A stretch of 64,000 nt of DNA from Streptomyces sp. NRRL F-5123 (GTDB lineage: Bacteria; Actinomycetota; Actinomycetes; Streptomycetales; Streptomycetaceae). Position 1 is the stretch's first letter. Every line of letters begins with the position of its first letter. The notes beneath the pieces were generated by a model. That model saw nothing but the letters and a program-made list of their open reading frames with translations, made no database searches and had not been told where the DNA came from. The stretch lies in the NCBI RefSeq assembly GCF_000721495.1, contig NZ_JOHY01000026.1, positions 24,775-88,774 of the forward strand, in the 5' to 3' direction. A program made the position numbers and the translations under genes. This document shows positions 50,352-58,271 of this stretch, in pieces.

Positions 50352-50378
50352 GGGGCCGGGGCCCGGCGCCCCGGCCCC
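50352..50378 (+). terminator. Hairpin terminator after the aldo/keto reductase
   Basis: GGGGCCGGGG (50352-50361), 7-base loop, CCCCGGCCCC (50369-50378), perfect 10-bp stem. Confidence 0.8.
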
Positions 50379-50460
50379 CGCACGGCCCCGCTATACGCCA
50401 TGTGTACAGTTCCACGCGGTCCGCCCGCGGTGGGCGAATCCACCACGGGGAGGACTTCGT

Positions 50461-51333
50461 ATGCGCATTGCGCACCTCATACGCACCACCGGAACTACCA
50501 GCGCCCCCGGCGCAATCAACGCAGCCGGCGGGACCCGCGGCCCCCGCAAGCGCACCCGCGCCCTCGCCGCCCTGCTCGGCACCGCCGCCCTCGGCACCGC
50601 CCTCACCGGCTGCAACGGCTACGACGCGACCTCCCCGTCCAGCGCCCGCAGCCACACCGGCGCGCACCCCGCGGCCTTCGCCGCCACCTCCGACGGCGGC
50701 ACCGTCGACTGCCGCAAGGCCACGTGCGTGGCCCTCACCTTCGACGCGGGCCCCAGCGTCCGCACCCCGCAGATCCTGGCGATCCTCGCGAAGTACCACG
50801 TCCACGCCACCTTCTTCACGCTCGGCAAGAACCACGTGATGAAGCACCCGGAGATGGTCAAGGCGATGGCGGCGCAGGGCCACGAGGTCGAGACGCTGAC
50901 GTGGTCGCACCAGATCCTCACGAAGATCAGCAAGGACGAGGTCCGCAAGGAGATCACCGAGGGGCGGGACGCCGTCGAGAAGGTCATCGGCGTGCGGCCG
51001 ACGCTGCTGCGCCCGCCGCAGGGCCGCACCAGCTCCACCGTCACCGGTATCGCCAAGGACCTCGGCATGGCGGAGGTGGTGTGGAGCGCGGACGGCGCGG
51101 ACTACAGGACCACCGACTCCCAGCTGATAGAGCAGCGGATCCTGAAGAAGACCAAGCGGGACGGCATCATCCTGCTGCACGACCTGGTCGACCCGACGGA
51201 CAAGGGCTACAACGGCACGGTCGCCGCGATCCCCGGCATCATCGCGACCCTCCAGCAGCGGGGCTACACCTTCGTCACCGTCAAACAGCTGCTCGCCCCC
51301 GGGAATCCGCAGCCCGGCAAGGTCTACAAGTGA
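50461..51333 (+). CDS. Polysaccharide-deacetylase-fold lipoprotein with altered metal site
   Basis: 290 residues. A lipobox (LGTALTGC, Cys about 51) predicts anchoring outside the membrane. The NodB fold starts CVALTFDAGPSVRTP (about 93) with the second Asp of TFDDG replaced by Ala. The His-box reads ETLTWSH where CE4 enzymes have NHTWSH, so one metal His is Leu. RPPQGRTSS and GIILLHDLVD are the remaining motifs. Two of three expected metal ligands are missing, so it may bind glycan without cleaving it or use another site. GGGAGGA precedes ATG 50461. Confidence 0.88.
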   Translation: MRIAHLIRTTGTTSAPGAINAAGGTRGPRKRTRALAALLGTAALGTALTGCNGYDATSPSSARSHTGAHPAAFAATSDGGTVDCRKATCVALTFDAGPSVRTPQILAILAKYHVHATFFTLGKNHVMKHPEMVKAMAAQGHEVETLTWSHQILTKISKDEVRKEITEGRDAVEKVIGVRPTLLRPPQGRTSSTVTGIAKDLGMAEVVWSADGADYRTTDSQLIEQRILKKTKRDGIILLHDLVDPTDKGYNGTVAAIPGIIATLQQRGYTFVTVKQLLAPGNPQPGKVYK

Positions 51334-51516
51334 CGCTCCCGCGGCGGGCCGGAAGTTAAAGGTCCAGCTAAGGACCGCCTGCGACGGTTCCCTACGGGTT
51401 CGGACTGCGTGCACACTACAGCCCATTGGCCGCCATGAGCGGTTACCGAACGGCCAAGTCCGCTCACCGAACCTCACGTTGGAGTCGTCATCACCGACAT
51501 ATCCACCCCCCGTGCA
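51334..51516. promoter_or_regulatory. Promoter region of the S53 protease gene
   Basis: Contains GGTCC-AGCTAA-GGACC at about 51361-51376 and the repeated CCGAAC near 51445 and 51470. GGAG at 51481-51484 is the only plausible ribosome binding site and points to an ATC at 51490, in frame with the annotated GTG. Confidence 0.4.
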
Positions 51517-53544
51517 GTGCGGGCCGCCGTGGTCGCGGCGGCCTCGCTCGCCCTGGCGTCCGGCTCGCTGCTGATCGCCGCCCCGTCGCAGGCCGCCTCC
51601 GGCGCCGCCGCGCCGGCCGCGAAGACCATCGCCGACAGCCACCCGGCGTGGGCGACCGCGTCCGGTGACGCCGGCGCCGTGGCGGCGTCGACCGAGATCA
51701 CCGGCACCGTCTACCTCGCCGGCCAGGACCCGGCGGGCCTGGCCGCGTACGCCACCGCGGTGTCCGACCCGGCCGGCGCCGCCTACGGCCGGTTCCTGAC
51801 CCCCGCGCAGTACCAGGCGCGGTTCGGCGCCACGGCCGCGCAGGTCAAGGCGGTCACCGCATGGGCGCAGGGCGCCGGCCTGACGGTGCTGGGCAGCACC
51901 ACGCACGCCGTGACCGTACGCGGCACCAACGCCGCGATCACCAAGGCCTTCGGCACCGGCATCCACAACTACCGGGTGAGCGGCAAGCTGCGGCACGCCC
52001 CGGCCCGCGACGTCACCGTGCCCGCGTCCGTCGCCTCCGCCGTCCTCGGCGTGACGGGCCTCAGCTCGGCCGGCGACAACGTCGTACGCCCGGACTACGT
52101 GCGCACGAACGACGGCGGCCCGACCACCACCCCGGCCGGCAGCGGGAAGCCCACCGACCAGCTGCCGACCACCGCGACGTGCTCGGACTACTGGGGCCAG
52201 AAGACGACGACCGCCGGCCCCGCCGGGTACGCCAAGGGCGCGGTGCCGTTCGACCAGTGCTCCTTCTACCCCTCGCAGCTGCGCAAGGCCTACGGCATCA
52301 CCGCCTCGGGCCTGACCGGCAAGGGCGCGACGGTCGCGATCGTGGACGCGTACGCCTCCTCGACGATGCTCGCGGACGCGAACCAGTACGCGACCGCGCA
52401 CGGCGACAAGGCCTTCCGGCCCGGCCAGTACCGCGAGATCGTCGACCCGTCGCAGTGGCAGGACCAGGACCTGTGCGGCGGCCCCGAGGGCTGGGCGCCC
52501 GAGGAGGCCCTGGACGTCGAGATGGCGCACGGCCTCGCGCCGGACGCGAACGTCGTCTACGTCGGCGCGAACTCGTGCAACGACGACGACCTGCTCGGCG
52601 CGATCACCACGATCGTGGACGGCCACCTCGCGGACGTGATCTCCAACTCGTGGGGCGAGATCATGCACACCACGGACAACGCCGACGTGTCGGCGTCCGA
52701 GATCGCCGCCTACGAGCAGGTCTTCCAGCAGGCCGCGGCCGAGGGCATCGGCGTCGGCTTCTCCGCGGGTGACTGCGGCGACTCCAGCCCGACGGCGGCC
52801 GCGACCGGCGCCAACTGCCAGAAGGACACCCCGCGCGCGCAGGCCAACTGGCCCGACTCCGACCCGTGGGTGACCTCGGTCGGCGGCACCGCGCTCGGTA
52901 TCTCGTCGAAGTCCGGCACGTACGGCTTCGAGACGGACATGGGCACCCTGCGCTCCAACCTGTCGGCGGACGGCACCAGCTGGGTGCCCTCGGTGCCCGC
53001 GCCGTTCTACTTCGGCGGTGGCGGCGGCACCAGCGAGGACTTCGCGCAGCCCGCGTACCAGCGCGGCGCCGTCCCGTCCGCGCTCGCCCACACCCTGATG
53101 ACCGGCGCGCACAGCCGCACCGCGCAGCGCGTCACCCCCGACGTGTCGATGAACGGCGACCTCTACACCTCGGTGCTGGTCGGCATCTCCGACGGCGACG
53201 ACTACAGCGAGGGCGGCTACGGCGGCACGAGCGTCAGCTCGCCGGAGTTCGCGGCGCTGCAGGCCGACGCGATCCAGGCCCGCCACCACGCGATCGGCTT
53301 CGCCAACCCCGTCCTCTACGCCCACCCGGACCTGCTGCGCGACGTCGTCGACGAGAACGCGGCGCACCACGCCACGACCCCGCTGAGCAGCATCGTCGAC
53401 TTCGGTGAGATCAACGGCGCGCTGACCGTACGACTCGTCGCCTTCGGCCAGGACACCTCGCTCAACGCCGTCCGCGGCTACGACAACGCGACCGGCCTCG
53501 GCACCCCGACGCTGGCCTACCTGCGGTCCTTCGGCAACCGCTGA
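51517..53544 (+). CDS. Secreted S53 (kumamolisin/sedolisin) acid peptidase with prodomain
   Basis: At least 675 residues. A signal peptide (RAAVVAAASLALASGSLLIA, cleavage near SQAAS) and the activation prodomain (GTVYLAGQDPAGLAAYATAV, then YGRFLTPAQYQARFG) precede the S53 catalytic domain. That domain has Glu/Asp in EEALDVEMAHG (about 329), oxyanion Asp in SAGDCGDSS (about 418), Ser in GGTSVSSPEFAAL (about 570), and the calcium site near DNATGLGTP. It would degrade proteins at low pH outside the cell. GTG 51517 is the first usual start codon but lacks a ribosome binding site; an ATC at 51490 behind GGAG would add nine residues. A strong terminator follows. Confidence 0.95.
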   Translation: MRAAVVAAASLALASGSLLIAAPSQAASGAAAPAAKTIADSHPAWATASGDAGAVAASTEITGTVYLAGQDPAGLAAYATAVSDPAGAAYGRFLTPAQYQARFGATAAQVKAVTAWAQGAGLTVLGSTTHAVTVRGTNAAITKAFGTGIHNYRVSGKLRHAPARDVTVPASVASAVLGVTGLSSAGDNVVRPDYVRTNDGGPTTTPAGSGKPTDQLPTTATCSDYWGQKTTTAGPAGYAKGAVPFDQCSFYPSQLRKAYGITASGLTGKGATVAIVDAYASSTMLADANQYATAHGDKAFRPGQYREIVDPSQWQDQDLCGGPEGWAPEEALDVEMAHGLAPDANVVYVGANSCNDDDLLGAITTIVDGHLADVISNSWGEIMHTTDNADVSASEIAAYEQVFQQAAAEGIGVGFSAGDCGDSSPTAAATGANCQKDTPRAQANWPDSDPWVTSVGGTALGISSKSGTYGFETDMGTLRSNLSADGTSWVPSVPAPFYFGGGGGTSEDFAQPAYQRGAVPSALAHTLMTGAHSRTAQRVTPDVSMNGDLYTSVLVGISDGDDYSEGGYGGTSVSSPEFAALQADAIQARHHAIGFANPVLYAHPDLLRDVVDENAAHHATTPLSSIVDFGEINGALTVRLVAFGQDTSLNAVRGYDNATGLGTPTLAYLRSFGNR

Positions 53545-53558
53545 CCGTGCATCGGCGC

Positions 53559-53593
53559 AGGAGCCGGGCCCCGCACGCCGGGGCCCGGCTCCT
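53559..53593. terminator. Perfect 14-bp hairpin terminator
   Basis: AGGAGCCGGGCCCC (53559-53572), loop GCACGCC, GGGGCCCGGCTCCT (53580-53593). It sits between the protease and the convergent GntR gene and can serve both. Confidence 0.92.
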
Positions 53594-53607
53594 CGCTTCC
53601 CACCGGC

Positions 53608-54351
53608 TCAGTCGCGGTAGTGCAGGACGAAGCGCAGGGCGTCGCCGCGGATCCGGCGGCGGACGAAGTACAGCGGCGTGCCGTCCGGGGTGCAGCTCAC
53701 GCCCTCGCGGACCAGCAGCGGGTGGCCGGTGGGCACGCCGAGCAGCGGCGCGTCGGTGAGGTCGGCGGCGGTCGCGGAGAAGGCCCGCCAGTCGTACTCG
53801 ACGGGGTGGCCGAGCACCTGGTGCAGGGCCGCGGCCAGGTTGGCGGTCGCCTCCAGCGCGGGCAGCACCTCGGGAACGAGGGCTGCGGCGAGCCAGTAGC
53901 TGCACACCGCGAGCGGCCGGCCGTCCGGGGCGACCAGGGTGTCGATCCGGCCCAGCTCGGCCGCGGGCCGGGCGAGCGCGCGGACGGCCTCGCCGCCCTC
54001 GTCGGCGGGGGCGGTGCCGAGCACGCGCTCGACACGGGCGGCCCGCGGGTCGGGCGGCGGCGCCCCGTCCGGCACGTCCACGGCCTGGCTGCGCGGGTTG
54101 ACGTGCACCGACACCTGCGGGACCCGGGTGCGGACGAAGGTGCCGATGCCGCGCCGGATCTCGATCGTCCCGGCCCGGTCCAGCTCACCCATCGCCTGCC
54201 GCACGGTCAGCCGGTTGACGGAGTAGTGCGCGGCCAGCTCCGACTCGCTGGGCAGAGCCGCGCCCGCGCCGAACTCCCCCGCGTCGATCCGGCGCTGGAG
54301 CCGCTGCGCGAGCTGGAGGTAGAGGGGGACGGTGCCGTGGCGCTGCAACAC
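53608..54351 (-). CDS. GntR/HutC-family transcriptional regulator
   Basis: 247 residues. A winged helix (PLYLQLAQRLQRRIDAGEF, then PSESELAAHYSVNRLTVRQ, RGIGTFV) and a UTRA effector domain (about 90-247, ending YFVRRRIRGDALRFVL). GTG 54351 has no Shine-Dalgarno, but TAGAAT (54364-54359) ends seven bases before it, so the gene is probably leaderless. Divergent from the phosphatase; ATCTA-N6-TAGAT at 54457-54472 lies between and is the likely operator. Confidence 0.9.
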   Translation of the reverse strand: MLQRHGTVPLYLQLAQRLQRRIDAGEFGAGAALPSESELAAHYSVNRLTVRQAMGELDRAGTIEIRRGIGTFVRTRVPQVSVHVNPRSQAVDVPDGAPPPDPRAARVERVLGTAPADEGGEAVRALARPAAELGRIDTLVAPDGRPLAVCSYWLAAALVPEVLPALEATANLAAALHQVLGHPVEYDWRAFSATAADLTDAPLLGVPTGHPLLVREGVSCTPDGTPLYFVRRRIRGDALRFVLHYRD

Positions 54352-54358
54352 CGTACGG

Positions 54359-54364
54359 ATTCTA
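54359..54364 (-). promoter_or_regulatory. -10 element of the leaderless GntR gene
   Basis: TAGAAT on the minus strand, seven bases before GTG 54351, with no ribosome binding site in between. Confidence 0.5.
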
Positions 54365-54456
54365 GGGCGCGGGGCGCCGGGGGCTTGCGCGCACCTGGAG
54401 TTCACCTGGGCGTCGGCGGGGCGTACGGAGGGCGGGCCCGGGGCGTCATCCGCGAA

Positions 54457-54472
54457 ATCTAGACGTATAGAT
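54457..54472. promoter_or_regulatory. GntR operator candidate
   Basis: ATCTA-GACGTA-TAGAT, inverted repeat of 5-bp arms with 6-bp centre, containing TCTAGAC-like half-sites. It lies between the divergent GntR and phosphatase genes, about 28 bp before the phosphatase start. Confidence 0.55.
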
Positions 54473-54499
54473 GTCGCCTCTGACCTCAGGAGATATCGC

Positions 54500-55630
54500 A
54501 TGTCCGACCTCAGCCGCCGCCGCGTCCTGGCCACCGGCATCACTGCCGCGCTCACCCTCGGCGCCCTCGCGGGCGGCACCGCGGCCGCCTCCGCCCACTC
54601 CGCCCAGCCCGCGAAGCCGGGGCACACCGCGAAGCCCGCCGCGCACCGCGCGATCCCCTTCACGGCCGCGACCGTCACGCAGCAGGCGAACGGCTCCTTC
54701 AGCATCAGCTGGACCTCGGCCCCCGGCGTCGGGCGGGTCTCCGTCTACGCCGGACGTGACCAGCAGCACATCGCGCGCGGCCACGCCGTCGCGACCGGCC
54801 GCGGCACCGCCACCGTCACCGTGCCCCCGCCCGGCAAGGCCGACCGCTGGTGGTTCGAGCTCGTCCCGGACCACGGACAGCCGCTGACCCTCGCCGACCG
54901 CTCGCTGCACCTCACCTCCGCCCCCAACTTCCGTGACGCGGGCGGCTACCGCACCACCGACGGCCAGTGGGTGCGGATGGGCGTCCTCTACCGCTCCGGC
55001 GACCTGAGCACCCTCACCGACGCCGACCTCGCCACCCTGCGGCGGCTCGGCATCCGCACCGACATCGACCTGCGCACCTCCACCGAGCGCGGCAGCGCCC
55101 CCGACCGCCTCCCGGCCGGCACGCGGTACGTGGTCGCCGACGTCCTGGGCGACGCGCTGTCCGGCTCGCTGCCGACCACCGAGGACGCGGCCGTGCAGAT
55201 GATGACCGAGGCCGAGCGGACCATGGTCTCCGGCGGCAACGCGAGGAAGGCCTACACCACGCTCGTCGACGCCGCCGCCGACCCGCGCGCCGCCGCTGTG
55301 GTCTACCACTGCACCGCGGGCAAGGACCGTACCGGCTGGGCCAGCGCGACGCTGCTGACCGCGCTCGGCGTGCCGCGCGCGACCGTCATGCAGGACTACC
55401 TGGCCAGCAACACCTACCGCGCCGCCGAGAACGCCGCCGCCCTCGCGCAGCTCCCCGAGGCGATGCGCCCGGCGTACAAGGCGCTGCTCGACGTCCGCCC
55501 CGAGTACCTGAACGCGGGCTTCGACGAGGTCTCCCGGAAGTACGGCTCCTTCGGCCGCTACCTCGACGAGGCGCTCGGCTTCGACAGCCGCGACGTCCGC
55601 GACCTGCGGAGGCAGCTGCTCGTCGGCTGA
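54500..55630 (+). CDS. Tat-exported dual-specificity/tyrosine phosphatase
   Basis: 376 residues. A Tat signal (SDLSRRRVLATGITAALTLG, then AAASAHS) is followed by an Ig-like beta domain (about 50-130) and the protein-tyrosine phosphatase fold. This contains NFRDAGGYRT, VLYRSGDLSTLTDAD and the active-site loop HCTAGKDRTGW (CX5R, about 270-277). Secreted members dephosphorylate phosphotyrosine or phosphoinositides. AGGAG before ATG 54500. Regulation by the divergent GntR protein through 54457-54472 is likely. Confidence 0.92.
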   Translation: MSDLSRRRVLATGITAALTLGALAGGTAAASAHSAQPAKPGHTAKPAAHRAIPFTAATVTQQANGSFSISWTSAPGVGRVSVYAGRDQQHIARGHAVATGRGTATVTVPPPGKADRWWFELVPDHGQPLTLADRSLHLTSAPNFRDAGGYRTTDGQWVRMGVLYRSGDLSTLTDADLATLRRLGIRTDIDLRTSTERGSAPDRLPAGTRYVVADVLGDALSGSLPTTEDAAVQMMTEAERTMVSGGNARKAYTTLVDAAADPRAAAVVYHCTAGKDRTGWASATLLTALGVPRATVMQDYLASNTYRAAENAAALAQLPEAMRPAYKALLDVRPEYLNAGFDEVSRKYGSFGRYLDEALGFDSRDVRDLRRQLLVG

Positions 55631-55652
55631 AACCCTTACCCGCGAGGGGCTT

Positions 55653-57512
55653 TCAGGGTCGGGCGGCGCGGGGGATGCGCTGCTCGACCCAGATGATCTT
55701 CCCGTCCTTGGTGTAGCGGGTGCCCCAGCGCTCGGCCATCTGCGCCACCAGGAAGAGGCCGCGGCCGCCCTCGTCGGTGGTCGCGGCGTACCGCAGGTGC
55801 GGGCTGGTGCTGCTGGCGTCGGCGACCTCGCAGATGAGCGTGCGGTCCAGCAGCAGCCGTACGTCGATGGGCCCGGTGGCGTACCGGATCGCGTTGGTGA
55901 TCAGCTCGCTGAGGATCAGCTCGGTGGTGAACTCCAGCTCGTCCAGGCCCCACTCGGCCAGCCGGCCGGTCGCCGCGTTGCGTACGGCGGCGACCGCGGC
56001 GGGGTCGGAGGGCACGTCCCAGCGGGCGATACGGCTCGGGGGCAGCGCGCGCGTCCCGGCGACGAGCAGCGCGATGTCGTCGGTGGGCGCGGCGGGCAGC
56101 AGGGCGCGGACGACGGCGTCGCAGGTCGCGTCCGCGCTGCGGTCCGGGTGGCCGGACAGCGCGGCGCGCAGCCCGTCCAGGCCGACGTCGATGTCGCGGC
56201 TGCGGTCCTCGACCAGGCCGTCGGTGTAGAGGACCAGCCGGCTGCCCTCCTCCAGGCGGAACTCGGCGGCCTCGAAGGGCAGCCCGCCCAGGCCCAGCGG
56301 CGGCCCCGCGGGCACCTCCAGCAGCTCCACCGTGCCGTCGGGGGCGACCAGCGCGGGCGGCAGATGGCCGGCCCTGGCCATCTCGCAGACGCGCGTCACC
56401 GGGTCGTAGACCGCGTACAGGCAGGTCGCGCCGGTGATCGGGGCCGCGCCGGCCGGCTGCCCCGGCCCGTCCCCGGTCTCGTCCTTGTCGATCCGGCCGA
56501 CCAGGTCGTCCAGGTGCGCCAGCAGGTCGTCCGGCGGCAGGTCCAGCATGGAGAAGTTGAAGACGGCCGTCCGCAGCCGGCCCATCGTGGCCGCCGCGTG
56601 CATGCCGTGCCCGACGATGTCGCCGACCACGAGGGCGACGCGCGCGCCGGGCAGCGGTATGACGTCGAACCAGTCGCCGCCGACGCCCGCCTGCGCGGGC
56701 AGGTAGCGGAAGGCGACGTCCAGCGCGTTCTGCTCGGGCAGGCCGTGCGGCAGCAGGCTCTGCTGGAGGTCGACCGCCATCGCGGTGTTGCCGGTGATGG
56801 CCGAGTCGATCTGCTCCTGGGTGCTGTACTTGGTGTCGAACAGGCCGGTGTTGCGTCCGACCCGCAGCACCGCCACCCGGTCGGCGACCGCCCGCACCTC
56901 GTCCAGCTCCGGGCTCACCAGCAGCACCCCGAGCTGCTGCTCGCGCAGCCGCTGCACCAGCTCCAGCACCCGGGCCGCCTGCCGCGGGCCGAGCGCGGCC
57001 GTCGGCTCGTCCAGCACGATCAGCCGCGGCTCGCCGATGAGGGCCCGCGCGATCGCCACCGCCTGCCGCTGCGCGCCGGGCAGCGACGCGACGGGCGTGC
57101 GCAGGCTCTCGATCCGCACCGACAGGCTGTCCAGCAGGGCGCGGGCGCGCTTCTCCATCCGGATCTCGCTGAGCATCCCGAAGGTGCGCAACTCCCGGCC
57201 GAGGAAGAGGTTCTGGACGGTGTCGAGGTTGTCGCACAGCGCCAGGTCCTGGTGGATCGTGGCGATGCCCAGGTCCATGGCGTCCTGCGGGCGGCGCAGC
57301 TCGACCGGGCGGCCGCACCACTCCACCGCGCCCGCGTCCGCCGGTGTCACCCCGGAAAGGACCTTGACCAGCGTGGACTTGCCCGCACCGTTGCTGCCGA
57401 CCAGGCCGACGACCTCGCCCTCCCGGACGGTCAGACCGACCTCGCGGAGCGCCTGCACCGCGCCGAACCGCTTGGAGACTCCGCGCACGGCCAGCAGCGG
57501 GCTGTCGCTCAC
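55653..57512 (-). CDS. ABC-type ATPase fused to SpoIIE/PP2C phosphatase and HATPase domains
   Basis: 619 residues in three modules. About 1-225: a sugar-type ABC ATPase with Walker A GSNGAGKST, Q-loop IHQDLA and Walker B LIVLDEPTA. The signature is changed to SLPGAQRQ (about 141), and the H-loop reads VSPELDEV (about 198) with Pro in place of His. About 240-460: a SpoIIE/RsbU PP2C phosphatase (GGDWFDVIPLPG, VVGDIVGHGMHAA, YTDGLVED). About 480-615: an RsbW-like HATPase (ELITNAIRYA, then DEGGRGLFLVAQM). No permease is encoded nearby. It is therefore probably a signalling switch of anti-sigma/anti-anti-sigma type rather than a transporter. GTG at 57512 with AGGAGG. Confidence 0.93.
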   Translation of the reverse strand: MSDSPLLAVRGVSKRFGAVQALREVGLTVREGEVVGLVGSNGAGKSTLVKVLSGVTPADAGAVEWCGRPVELRRPQDAMDLGIATIHQDLALCDNLDTVQNLFLGRELRTFGMLSEIRMEKRARALLDSLSVRIESLRTPVASLPGAQRQAVAIARALIGEPRLIVLDEPTAALGPRQAARVLELVQRLREQQLGVLLVSPELDEVRAVADRVAVLRVGRNTGLFDTKYSTQEQIDSAITGNTAMAVDLQQSLLPHGLPEQNALDVAFRYLPAQAGVGGDWFDVIPLPGARVALVVGDIVGHGMHAAATMGRLRTAVFNFSMLDLPPDDLLAHLDDLVGRIDKDETGDGPGQPAGAAPITGATCLYAVYDPVTRVCEMARAGHLPPALVAPDGTVELLEVPAGPPLGLGGLPFEAAEFRLEEGSRLVLYTDGLVEDRSRDIDVGLDGLRAALSGHPDRSADATCDAVVRALLPAAPTDDIALLVAGTRALPPSRIARWDVPSDPAAVAAVRNAATGRLAEWGLDELEFTTELILSELITNAIRYATGPIDVRLLLDRTLICEVADASSTSPHLRYAATTDEGGRGLFLVAQMAERWGTRYTKDGKIIWVEQRIPRAARP

Positions 57513-57709
57513 GCACACCACCTCCTGCCCCCGGGGCGCCCGGCCTCCCGGCCCCGGCGCACCGCCGGTTCGGCCCCCGCGTACCGAAGTCTGCCCCGAG
57601 GAGCGGGGAAGCGCACCAGGGCCGTACAACGACCGCGCAACGGCCCGGCAACAGTCGGCGCGCGACGGCCCGTCCGGGACGGCCCCGGGCGCGGCCCCGC
57701 GGGGACGGC

Positions 57710-57749
57710 AGCGGCCGCGGGCGCCCGGGAGGGCGGGCCCGCGGCCGCT
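57710..57749 (-). terminator. 13-bp perfect hairpin after the zinc-ribbon gene
   Basis: AGCGGCCGCGGGC (57710-57722) pairs with GCCCGCGGCCGCT (57737-57749). It lies about 30 bp beyond the leftward zinc-ribbon gene. Confidence 0.8.
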
Positions 57750-57779
57750 CATGTCGTCAGGCAGTCCTGAAGCGGAACC

Positions 57780-58073
57780 TCAGGCGGTGGGGTGCTGGTG
57801 GTCGTGCACCGCGGGCTGGCCCATGGCAGGCTGCGGCTGCATCATGCCCGACTGGAGCTGCTCGGCCTGCTCCTTGGCGATCTGCTGGGCGGCACCGCAG
57901 AAGGTGCACTGCGTCAGGTATTTGGTGTTGAGCGGAAAAAGCGGCACGAAGAAGAGCGTGAACTTCGTGACGCGCTTCTTGAGCGAGTGCGCCGCGGGAT
58001 TCCCGCAGCGTCCGCAGACCAGCGTGAGCATGGCCAGGGCGTAAAGATAGGTCCGCGAGCCGAATATGATCAT
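57780..58073 (-). CDS. Zinc-ribbon domain protein (97 aa)
   Basis: A hydrophobic N-terminus (MIIFGSRTYLYALAMLTLV) is followed at once by CGRCG, then about 25 hydrophobic/basic residues (TLFFVPLFPLNTKYL), CTFCG, and a Gln/Met/Pro-rich tail ending in His-rich DHQHPTA. The two Cys pairs form a zinc ribbon; this matches a small zinc-ribbon family widespread in actinobacteria. GGGGGGAC precedes ATG 58073. Function unknown. Confidence 0.8.
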   Translation of the reverse strand: MIIFGSRTYLYALAMLTLVCGRCGNPAAHSLKKRVTKFTLFFVPLFPLNTKYLTQCTFCGAAQQIAKEQAEQLQSGMMQPQPAMGQPAVHDHQHPTA

Positions 58074-58224
58074 GAGTCCCCCCACACAACGGGATTGCCT
58101 GTCTCAGCAGAGTGTGCCTTACGAAGCCGACACCACGATATGCGGGGGCGCCATCCCCTTTCCCGCCTTTTCCGGCCCGGAGCCGCCGCTGGGACGTTTT
58201 CCGGCCCGGAGCCGCCCCCGTGGC

Positions 58225-58259
58225 GGCCCCGGGCCGTTTGCCGCGACGGCCCAGGGGCC
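58225..58259 (-). terminator. Hairpin after the ABC permease gene
   Basis: GGCCCCGGGCCGT (58225-58237), loop, then ACGGCCCAGGGGCC (58246-58259). It is just past the leftward permease gene. A direct repeat TTTTCCGGCCCGGAGCCGCC occurs twice in the preceding 60 bp. Confidence 0.7.
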
Positions 58260-58271
58260 GCGCCGCGGCCG

